This document shows positions 1 to 5,529 of a stretch of 5,529 nt of DNA, one piece after another (within the stretch, counting starts at the first letter, position 1; every line of letters begins with the position of its first letter). The position numbers and the translations under genes were made by a program. Origin of the DNA: Pseudomonadota bacterium (GTDB lineage Bacteria; Pseudomonadota; Alphaproteobacteria; UBA8366; JADFVY01); contig DAOVHN010000200.1 in NCBI GenBank assembly GCA_030671915.1, forward strand, positions 1-5,529. Direction: 5' to 3'. Under the pieces are notes generated by a model. It did not search any database and was not told where the DNA came from. It saw only the letters and a list, made by a program, of their open reading frames with translations.

Positions 1-2615
1 AGAGCCTGGACGAAGACCGCATCATCCACCGCTTCCTTAACGCCATCCACGCCACGGTGAAGACGAATTTCTACCTGCACGACGAAAACGGCGAGCCGAA
101 GCCCTACATCTCGGTGAAGTTCGACGCGCGGCGGCTGGACGAACTGCCCGAGCCGCGTCCCTTCCGCGAGATTTTCGTCTACAGCCCGCGATTCGAGGGC
201 GTGCATCTGCGCTTCGGGCCGGTTGCGCGCGGTGGCATGCGCTGGTCCGATCGGCGCGAGGATTTTCGCACCGAGGTACTGGGGCTGGTCAAGGCGCAGC
301 AGGTCAAGAACGCGGTGATCGTGCCGGTCGGCTCCAAGGGCGGGTTCGTGCTGAAGCAACCGCCCCCCCCGGGTGACCGCGAGGCGCTGCAGGCAGAAGG
401 AATTGCCTGTTACAAGACCTTCGTTGCCGGCATGCTGGACATCACCGAAAACCGCGTCGGCGACGAGATCGTGACCCCGGATCGGGTGGTCCAGAAGGAT
501 GTGCCCGACCCTTATCTGGTGGTGGCGGCCGACAAGGGTACCGCGACATTCTCCGACATCGCCAACGGCATCGCGCAGGATCGCGGCTTCTGGCTGGACG
601 ACGCCTTCGCCTCCGGCGGGTCGGCGGGCTACGACCACAAGAAGATGGGCATAACCGCGCGCGGCGCCTGGGAATCGGTCAAGCGCCATTTCCGCGAGAT
701 GGGCCACGATACGCAGAGTCGGGAATTCACCGTGGTCGGCGTCGGCGACATGTCGGGCGACGTATTCGGTAACGGTATGCTGCTCAGCGAACATATCCGC
801 CTGGTCGGCGCCTTCAACCATCTGCATATCTTCATCGACCCCCACCCGGATGCGAAGAAAAGCTTCGCCGAACGCAAGCGCTTGTTTGACTTGCCGCGCA
901 GCAACTGGGCGGACTACGACGCCAAACTGATCTCGAAGGGCGGCGCGGTGATCGAACGGCGCGCAAAGTCGGTCGACATCACGCCCGAGGTAAAAAAGCT
1001 GTTCGGCATCAAAGTGGACAGGCTCACCCCCGCCGAGTTGATCCAGGCGATGCTGAAAGCCAGGATGGACCTGCTTTGGTTCGGCGGCATCGGCACCTAT
1101 GTGAAGTCGTCCGGGGAAACCCACACCGATGCCGGTGACCGCGCCAACGATGCCCTGCGCGTCGATGCCGCGGCGCTGCGCTGCAAGGTGGTCGGCGAAG
1201 GCGCCAATCTGGGTATGACCCAGCGCGCACGCATCGAATACGGGCTGAAGGGTGGGCGGTTGAATACCGACGCGATCGACAATTCCGCCGGCGTCGACAC
1301 CTCCGACCATGAGGTGAACATCAAGATCCTGATGGGCGACCTGATGGCGCGCAAGAAGATCTCCCGCAAGCAACGCGACAAGCTTCTCGGGGAAATGACG
1401 GAAGAGGTCGCCGACCTCGTGCTGCGCGACAATTACCAGCAGACCCAGGCGCTGACCATCACCCACTATCAGGGCGTCGGGCGCATGGACGAGCAGCAGC
1501 GGCTGATGCGCTCGCTGGAACGCGCCGGCCGGCTGGACCGGGCGCTGGAATTCCTGCCCGACGACGAGACGCTGGCCGAACGCCATGCCGAAGGCATGCC
1601 GGTGACCCGGCCCGAACTGTCGGTACTGCTGGCCTACGCCAAGATCGTAACCTACGATGCGCTACTGGAATCCGACCTGCCGGACGACCCGATCCTGGGT
1701 GTCGACCTGGCGCGCTATTTCCCCGAACCGATCCGCGAGAGATACCCGGATGCCATCAAGCGCCACCGGCTGCGCCGCGAAATCGTCGCCACGGGCCTGA
1801 CCAATTCCATCGTCAATCGTACCGGGCCCGCCTTCATCAATGAAATGCAGTTACGCACCGGCATGGACGTGCCGGCTATCGTGCGCGCCTACACGATCTC
1901 GCGCGAGGTCTTCGAACTGCGCGGCCTGTGGGACGAGATCGAGGCCCTGGACAACGCGGCGTCTGCCGATTCGCAAACGCGCATGATGCTGCAAACGGTG
2001 CGCACGCTATGGCGCATCACGCCCTGGTTCCTGCGCAACTGCGCGCATCCGCTCGACATCACCGCGCTGGTCGGGGAATTCCACGAGGGCGTCCAGCGGT
2101 TGTCGGCCGCGCTGGATGATATCCTGGCGCCGGATCAGCGCCGCGATACGGCGGAGCGCGCCAAACGCTATGCCCAGGCCGGCGTGCCGGACGACCTGGC
2201 GGCGCGCATCGGGCGGCTGAAAGCCTTGTCGTCGGCACCCGACATCGTGCGCATCGCGGGCGTGGCCGGGCAGAAGGTGGAGGATGCCGGCGCCGCCTAT
2301 TTCCTGATCGGCGACCGCTTCAAGCTGGATTGGCTGCGCCGCGCCGCCGGGGCGATGCCCGCCGAAACCCATTGGCACCGCCTCGCGCTGGGCGCGATCA
2401 TCGACGATATGTGGGGCCACCAGAACGATTTAACGTCCGCCGCACTGAGCAACGGGGGCACCGGCGTCGATGCGGTCAAGGCCTGGGCCGGCGCGCGCGC
2501 CGAGGCAGTGGACCGCGTCGAACAGCTGCTGGCTGAAATTATCGCCGCCCCCGCCCCCGACCTCGCCATGCTGGCCGTCGCCAACCGCGAACTGAGGTCG
2601 CTGTCGGGGCGGTGA
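1..2615 (+). CDS. NAD-specific glutamate dehydrogenase, large (GDH-180 class), C-terminal part; 5' end outside window
   Basis: This enzyme oxidatively deaminates L-glutamate to 2-oxoglutarate and ammonium with NAD+, in the cytoplasm. The reading frame is open from base 3, where it reads SLDEDRIIHRFLNAIHATVK, a family segment. The gene therefore enters from the left, and the GTG at 57 is an internal Val codon. About 870 codons are present; full-length members have roughly 1,600 residues, so the N-terminal regulatory half is missing. Visible blocks in order: RGGMRWSDRREDFRTEV (from 228) leading into VPVGSKGGF, whose lysine is the likely catalytic residue by analogy with smaller GDHs; DPYLVVAADKGTATFSDIAN; GYDHKKMGITARGAWESVK; the dinucleotide-binding GVGDMSGDVFGNGMLLS (from about 738); LWFGGIGTYVKSS; GEGANLGMTQRARIEYG (from about 1195); and NSAGVDTSDHEVNIKIL. 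A long helical C-terminal domain ends at TGA 2613-2615. Caulobacter GdhZ is a characterised member of this class. No damage is seen in the visible part. Family assignment is near certain. Confidence 0.96.
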   Translation, partial: SLDEDRIIHRFLNAIHATVKTNFYLHDENGEPKPYISVKFDARRLDELPEPRPFREIFVYSPRFEGVHLRFGPVARGGMRWSDRREDFRTEVLGLVKAQQVKNAVIVPVGSKGGFVLKQPPPPGDREALQAEGIACYKTFVAGMLDITENRVGDEIVTPDRVVQKDVPDPYLVVAADKGTATFSDIANGIAQDRGFWLDDAFASGGSAGYDHKKMGITARGAWESVKRHFREMGHDTQSREFTVVGVGDMSGDVFGNGMLLSEHIRLVGAFNHLHIFIDPHPDAKKSFAERKRLFDLPRSNWADYDAKLISKGGAVIERRAKSVDITPEVKKLFGIKVDRLTPAELIQAMLKARMDLLWFGGIGTYVKSSGETHTDAGDRANDALRVDAAALRCKVVGEGANLGMTQRARIEYGLKGGRLNTDAIDNSAGVDTSDHEVNIKILMGDLMARKKISRKQRDKLLGEMTEEVADLVLRDNYQQTQALTITHYQGVGRMDEQQRLMRSLERAGRLDRALEFLPDDETLAERHAEGMPVTRPELSVLLAYAKIVTYDALLESDLPDDPILGVDLARYFPEPIRERYPDAIKRHRLRREIVATGLTNSIVNRTGPAFINEMQLRTGMDVPAIVRAYTISREVFELRGLWDEIEALDNAASADSQTRMMLQTVRTLWRITPWFLRNCAHPLDITALVGEFHEGVQRLSAALDDILAPDQRRDTAERAKRYAQAGVPDDLAARIGRLKALSSAPDIVRIAGVAGQKVEDAGAAYFLIGDRFKLDWLRRAAGAMPAETHWHRLALGAIIDDMWGHQNDLTSAALSNGGTGVDAVKAWAGARAEAVDRVEQLLAEIIAAPAPDLAMLAVANRELRSLSGR

Positions 2616-2664
2616 TGTCCGGTCAATTTCCGTGAGTTTGCTCATGAAATAACGGCGCGACCTA

Positions 2665-2758
2665 GTCCTTCGAGACGCCCCTTGCGGGGCTCCTCAGGAT
2701 GAGGCTCTACTGTTTGTGTCCTCATCCTGAGGAGGGCCGAAGGCCCGTCTCGAAGGAC
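2665..2758. repeat. REP/REPIN-like long inverted repeat in a convergent intergenic region
   Basis: The left arm (2665-2704) and right arm (2720-2758) are inverted copies separated by a 15-nt loop (2705-2719). The outer 13 nt (GTCCTTCGAGACG / CGTCTCGAAGGAC) and the inner 15 nt (CTCCTCAGGATGAGG / CCTCATCCTGAGGAG) pair perfectly. Between them each arm has a different self-complementary core: GCCCC-TTGC-GGGGC at 2677-2690 and GGGCC-GAA-GGCCC at 2734-2746. The structure can thus fold as one long stem or as a cruciform with side hairpins. It lies between the converging 3' ends of the dehydrogenase gene and the YbjQ-like gene, which is a typical site for REP-type palindromes. I recall near-identical sequences as abundant interspersed repeats in alphaproteobacteria; this was not searched here. 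Blocking of 3' exonucleases or of read-through is possible, but no T-run follows either arm, so it is not a classical intrinsic terminator. Confidence 0.85.
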
Positions 2759-2782
2759 GAGTTCGCTCGCTACCCATATAGC

Positions 2783-3103
2783 CTATACGATTTTCACCGC
2801 CGTGCCGGTGACCGAGACCATCAGCATGGAATTGTCCTTGCCCATGGTTTCATAGTCGATGCTGACGCCGATGACCGCGTTGGCGCCCAGTTCCTCGGCG
2901 TAGCCTTCCATGTCCTTTATCGCGGCCGCCGCGCCGTCCATCAGCACCGTTTCGTAACCGCCGGACCGGCCGCCGATGACGTCGGTGATGCCGGCGAAGA
3001 AATCGCGCAATATGTTGGCGCCGTAGACCGCCTGGCCGGCGACCAGCCCCATATATTCCACGATCTGCCTGCCCTGGATATTGTCGGTCGTCACGATCAG
3101 CAT
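2783..3103 (-). CDS. UPF0145 / YbjQ-family protein
   Basis: This is a complete 106-residue protein, the usual size for the family (Pfam YbjQ_1, sometimes described as putative heavy-metal-binding). Biochemical function is not established, so no reaction is assigned. Family landmarks are visible: the N-terminal TTDNIQGRQIVEYMGLVAGQ (5-24), the RD/A region around 33-37, DVIGGRSGGYE (41-51), ELGANAVIGVSIDYE (71-85) and the C-terminal MLMVSVTGTAV (93-103). There is no signal peptide or membrane segment, so it is probably cytoplasmic. The ATG start (3101-3103) has GGGGA 5 nt upstream on the minus strand, and the MLIVTT N-terminus matches relatives, which supports this start. The stop is TAG at 2783-2785. 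The gene converges on the glutamate dehydrogenase gene across the inverted repeat, diverges from the MFS permease gene, and appears monocistronic. One mild oddity is LMDGAAAAIKDM at 54-65, where many relatives have an alanine-arginine pair. Family call is firm; role is unknown. Confidence 0.92.
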   Translation of the reverse strand: MLIVTTDNIQGRQIVEYMGLVAGQAVYGANILRDFFAGITDVIGGRSGGYETVLMDGAAAAIKDMEGYAEELGANAVIGVSIDYETMGKDNSMLMVSVTGTAVKIV

Positions 3104-3156
3104 GTTGGTCCCCGTTATTTCGTTTCACGTCAACCGTTTCTAAGCGAATGCCCCTC

Positions 3157-3185
3157 ATGGTATGGACAGACTGGGCTGTTGCCAA
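3157..3185 (-). promoter_or_regulatory. Candidate sigma-70-type promoter for the YbjQ-like gene
   Basis: Read on the minus strand, TTGGCA (complement of 3180-3185) is followed after exactly 17 nt by TACCAT (complement of 3157-3162). These match the -35 consensus TTGACA at 5 of 6 positions and the -10 consensus TATAAT at 4 of 6. Transcription would begin near 3150 and give a leader of about 47 nt before the ATG at 3103. It sits in the 102-nt spacer between divergent genes, where a promoter is expected. Matches of this quality occur by chance, so this is an inference. I saw no comparably good promoter for the plus-strand permease gene. Confidence 0.35.
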
Positions 3186-3189
3186 TGGC

Positions 3190-3196
3190 GGAAAGG
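3190..3196 (+). promoter_or_regulatory. Ribosome binding site that selects the MFS permease start
   Basis: GGAAAGG lies 9 nt upstream of the ATG at 3206. The in-frame ATG at 3185, seven codons earlier, has no purine-rich site at a proper distance (it is preceded by CTGGGCTGTTGCCA). This favours 3206 as the start. Confidence 0.6.
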
Positions 3197-3205
3197 CGAA
3201 CAAGC

Positions 3206-4459
3206 ATGGCGGGGAAGCGGGCGATCTTTTCGTGGTGCCTCTACGATTGGGCCAATTCGGCCTATCCCACCGTGGTGACCACCTTCGTGTTCGGCGCCTA
3301 TTTCACCACTGCCGTCGCCGAAACCCCCGAGTCGGGGGCGGAGGCCTGGGGCTATGCGGTGGGCTTCGCCGGCCTGATGGTGGCGCTGTTCAGCCCGGTG
3401 CTGGGCGCCATCGCGGACCAGGGCGGCAGGCGTAAACCCTGGCTGGCCGTGCTGACCCTGGCCTGCGTGGCGACCACCACGCTGTTGTGGTACACGCGTC
3501 CCGATTCCGCCGACATTATGTGGGCGCTGGTCTTCGTGATGCTGTCCAGCATCGCCTTCGAATTCGGATTGGTATTCTATAACGCCATGCTGCCCGATCT
3601 CGCGGGCCCCGACCGGGTGGGCCGGGTATCCGGCTGGGGCTGGGCGCTGGGTTATGCGGGCGGGCTGGCCTGCCTGGTGATCGCGCTGTTCGGGTTCGTG
3701 AAGGCCGAGACGCCGCTGTTCGGCATTCCGACCGAGGACGCGGGCCATGTTCGCGCCGTGATGCTGCTGGCCGCCGCCTGGTTCGCGCTGTTTGCGTTGC
3801 CGCTGTTCCTGTTTGCCCCCGACCGACCCTCGACTGGCCACGGCGCGGCCCGCGCCGTGCGCGAAGGGCTGGCGACGCTCAGGGCGACGATCCGCGATAT
3901 CCGCAAATACGACTCAATCCTGCGTTTTCTTGTGGCCCGCATGTTTTATGCGGACGGGCTCGTAACCCTTTTCGCGGTTGGCGGGATTTACGCGGCGGGA
4001 ACTTTCGGGATGGATTTCGGCGAGGTCGTACAGTTCGGGATCGCGCTCAATTTGATGGCGGGGCTGGGTGCGCTGGCCTTTGCCTGGGTTGACGACTGGC
4101 TGGGCGCCAAGCCGGTGATCGTGGTTTCGCTGATCGCACTGATCGGGCTGGGCGCGGCGGCGATTGTCGTCGAATCGAAGACCGCCTTCTGGATTATCGG
4201 CATGGCGCTGGGGGTGTTTGTCGGACCCTCGCAATCCGCCAGCCGCTCGATGATGGCGCGCCTGGCGCCGGAAAACCTGCGCACGGAAATGTTCGGCCTT
4301 TACGCCCTGTCGGGCCGGGCGACTTCCTTCATGGGGCCGATCGCCTTTGGCTTCGCCACCGGCCTGTTCGACAGCCAGCGCGCCGGCATGGCGACCATCC
4401 TGGTCTTCCTTGTAGGTGGACTGCTGTTGCTTATCCCGGTCCAGGAGCCCCGGCATTGA
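3206..4459 (+). CDS. MFS transporter, UMF1 family (Atg22-like permease)
   Basis: This is a 417-residue inner-membrane permease with a hydrophobicity pattern fitting 12 transmembrane helices. The N-terminus carries the family hallmark WCLYDWANSAYPTVV (10-24), which in relatives sits a few residues after the initiator, as it does here with the start at 3206. Other landmarks are an MFS motif-A-like loop GAIADQGGRRKPW (66-78), FYNAMLPDLA (123-132), RVSGWGWALGYAGG (139-152), a charged central loop at about 204-232 between the two six-helix halves, and GPSQSASRS (340-348). Bacterial UMF1 substrates are largely undefined; yeast Atg22 is linked to vacuolar amino-acid efflux. No substrate is assigned. 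The frame is open upstream to 2699 (169 more codons), but that stretch is antisense to the YbjQ-like gene and lacks family similarity. An alternative start at ATG 3185 would add seven residues. The stop TGA (4457-4459) overlaps the start of the next gene, so the two are probably co-translated. Confidence 0.93.
   Translation: MAGKRAIFSWCLYDWANSAYPTVVTTFVFGAYFTTAVAETPESGAEAWGYAVGFAGLMVALFSPVLGAIADQGGRRKPWLAVLTLACVATTTLLWYTRPDSADIMWALVFVMLSSIAFEFGLVFYNAMLPDLAGPDRVGRVSGWGWALGYAGGLACLVIALFGFVKAETPLFGIPTEDAGHVRAVMLLAAAWFALFALPLFLFAPDRPSTGHGAARAVREGLATLRATIRDIRKYDSILRFLVARMFYADGLVTLFAVGGIYAAGTFGMDFGEVVQFGIALNLMAGLGALAFAWVDDWLGAKPVIVVSLIALIGLGAAAIVVESKTAFWIIGMALGVFVGPSQSASRSMMARLAPENLRTEMFGLYALSGRATSFMGPIAFGFATGLFDSQRAGMATILVFLVGGLLLLIPVQEPRH
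4443..4447 (+). promoter_or_regulatory. Ribosome binding site for the TTG-started flavoprotein gene
   Basis: AGGAG lies inside the end of the permease gene, 8 nt upstream of the TTG at 4456. It is a near-perfect Shine-Dalgarno sequence at standard spacing. The only nearby ATG (4460) is in another frame and meets TAA after six codons (4478-4480), so this site decides the TTG start. Confidence 0.75.
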
Positions 4460-5529
4460 ATGACCGTTACGATATCGTAATAATCGGGGCCGGTTTTGCC
4501 GGACTGGTCTGCGCGCGCGTCGCGGCGGAGCGTGGTCTGAGGGTCGCGTTGATCGAAAAGAAGCCGGGGCCTGGCGTGCAGCTCCACACTACCGGCATTG
4601 TCGTCAAGGAGGCGGCGGACGAGCTGCATATCCCGACACAGTTCACCCGCAAGGTGCGCGGCGTGCGCCTCTATGCGCCGGGGATGAAGCAGGCCGATCT
4701 CGACTCGCCCGGCTATTATTTCCTCGCCACCGATACCCGTGGGGTGCTGCGCTGGCTGGCGGAGGAGGCGGCTAACGCCGGCGCCGAGCTGATCTTCGGC
4801 GAGGCCTTCGAAGGCGCCCGGCGCGAGGGCGATGAAATCGTTCTCGACAAGCCGGCCATCCGGGCACGTTATCTCGTCGGCGCCGACGGCGCGCGATCGC
4901 GGGTGGCGCGCTGTTTCGGGCTGGGGACCAACAGCCGCATGCTGGTTGGGGTCGAGGCCGAATTCGAAGGCGTCGAAGGCCTCGACCCGGACCGGCTGCA
5001 TTGTTTTCTCGATAGCCACCTGTCGCCCGGGTATATCGGCTGGGCGGTGCCGGGTGTCGGCGTCACCCAGGTCGGGCTGGCCGGCCGGCTGGGGGAAAAG
5101 CCCAGCACGGACGCCCTGATCGACAAGCTGCAGGGCGTTTTCGGTTTCGAAAATGCCCGGATCGTAGAGAGGCGTAGCGGCCCGATCCCCGTCGGCGGGG
5201 CGGTCCACCCCTTCGCCGCCGAACGCGTGCTGCTGGTCGGCGACGCCGCCGGGCTGGTCTCGCCGCTGACCGCCGGCGGCATCCACCCGGCCTTTCGCTA
5301 TGGGCGGCGCGCCGCGCAGGTGATTTCCGACTACTTGCTGGACGATGGTCCCGATCCGGGCCGTGTGCTGGCCCGCGAATATCCGCGTTACCGCTGGAAG
5401 GCGCTGCTGCGCCGCGGCCTCGACCGTGATCCGCCAAACTGGCTCTACGACTGGACCCTCGCCCTGCCCCCGATGCGCGCCTTCGCCCAGCTTGTCTATT
5501 TTCACCGCAAGGGCCTGAAGACCCGCGCC
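4456..5529 (+). CDS. FAD-dependent oxidoreductase, geranylgeranyl reductase family; 3' end outside window
   Basis: The frame is open for 358 codons and runs off the right edge; relatives have about 380-430 residues, so only a short tail is missing. The N-terminus is an FAD-binding Rossmann fold: YDIVIIGAGFAGLVCA (5-20, GxGxxG at 11-16) with a ribose-binding acid at the end of strand 2, ALIEKK (E34). Next come the middle FAD motif YLVGADGARSRVAR (139-152) and the second FAD site VLLVGDAAGLVSPLTAGGIHPAF (258-280, GD at 262-263). This arrangement is typical of the geranylgeranyl reductase/ChlP superfamily, whose members reduce isoprenoid C=C bonds or act on other lipophilic substrates. The segment SPGYIGWAVP (190-199) aligns with the family's substrate-pocket motif PxxYxWxFP but with the tyrosine shifted. 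The start is TTG, overlapping the permease stop as TTGA and served by AGGAG at 4443-4447; the peptide then begins (M)NDRYDIVIIG, correct for the family. No photosynthesis or carotenoid genes are visible, so the substrate is unknown. Other flavin-dependent oxidoreductases with the same fold cannot be excluded. Confidence 0.9.
   Translation, partial: MNDRYDIVIIGAGFAGLVCARVAAERGLRVALIEKKPGPGVQLHTTGIVVKEAADELHIPTQFTRKVRGVRLYAPGMKQADLDSPGYYFLATDTRGVLRWLAEEAANAGAELIFGEAFEGARREGDEIVLDKPAIRARYLVGADGARSRVARCFGLGTNSRMLVGVEAEFEGVEGLDPDRLHCFLDSHLSPGYIGWAVPGVGVTQVGLAGRLGEKPSTDALIDKLQGVFGFENARIVERRSGPIPVGGAVHPFAAERVLLVGDAAGLVSPLTAGGIHPAFRYGRRAAQVISDYLLDDGPDPGRVLAREYPRYRWKALLRRGLDRDPPNWLYDWTLALPPMRAFAQLVYFHRKGLKTRA

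Noticed and set aside
57..59. GTG at 57 as the start of the glutamate dehydrogenase gene.
   Set aside because: The frame is open to the left edge and the upstream codons encode conserved family sequence (LDEDRIIHRFLN), so this is an internal valine.
2665..2758. Inverted repeat as a classical bidirectional rho-independent terminator.
   Set aside because: The stem is far longer than usual and neither side is followed by a T-run. It may still hinder read-through, but its form fits a REP-type repeat better.
2699..3205. In-frame extension of the MFS permease upstream to an ATG inside the inverted repeat (169 extra codons).
   Set aside because: The extension runs antisense to the well-conserved YbjQ-like gene, starts inside a repeat, and has no transporter-like sequence. 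The family N-terminus begins at 3206 with its own ribosome binding site.
3155..3841. 228-codon open frame on the minus strand.
   Set aside because: It is antisense to the permease, and its low-complexity Gly/Gln/His/Arg-rich composition mirrors transmembrane codons. No family features were seen.
4460..4480. ATG at 4460 as the start of the downstream gene.
   Set aside because: It reads MTVTIS and stops at TAA 4478-4480. The Rossmann-fold N-terminus is in the TTG 4456 frame.
4300..5505. 401-codon open frame on the minus strand.
   Set aside because: It lies antisense to the flavoprotein and the permease end. The plus frame carries the FAD motifs. The minus translation is rich in Gly/Arg/Asp/Gln without recognisable motifs, as expected for a shadow frame in GC-rich DNA.

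Overview
The window is GC-rich, densely coded bacterial DNA. The evidence points to an alphaproteobacterium. The first gene is the large 'GDH-180 class' NAD-glutamate dehydrogenase common in that group, and the intergenic repeat (CTCATCCTGAGGA ... CGTCTCGAAGGAC) resembles an interspersed palindrome I recall from many alphaproteobacterial genomes. I cannot name the genus from sequence alone.

Layout, left to right. (1) The 3' part of a large NAD-specific glutamate dehydrogenase gene on + (1-2615), cut by the left edge. (2) A convergent intergenic stretch (2616-2782), mostly filled by a near-perfect inverted repeat of two ~40-nt units around a 15-nt loop (2665-2758). Each unit carries its own small GC-rich hairpin. 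(3) A small UPF0145/YbjQ-family gene on - (2783-3103). (4) A 102-nt divergent spacer holding a candidate promoter for that gene. (5) A UMF1-type (Atg22-like) MFS permease on + (best start 3206, end 4459). (6) An FAD-dependent oxidoreductase of the geranylgeranyl-reductase family on + (4456 to beyond the right edge). It starts at a TTG that overlaps the permease stop codon (TTGA) and has a strong AGGAG site 8 nt upstream.

How the genes relate. The glutamate dehydrogenase is central nitrogen/carbon metabolism (glutamate to 2-oxoglutarate and ammonium) and has no evident link to its neighbours. The permease and the flavoprotein form a translationally coupled pair, so a shared pathway is a fair inference, but neither substrate can be read from the sequence. 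The YbjQ-like gene stands alone and is transcribed away from that pair.

I found no RNA gene, CRISPR array, transposase or phage gene. No previously undescribed multi-gene system is evident. The points most worth a second look are the paired inverted repeat, the non-ATG start of the flavoprotein gene, and a shifted tyrosine in its substrate-pocket motif.
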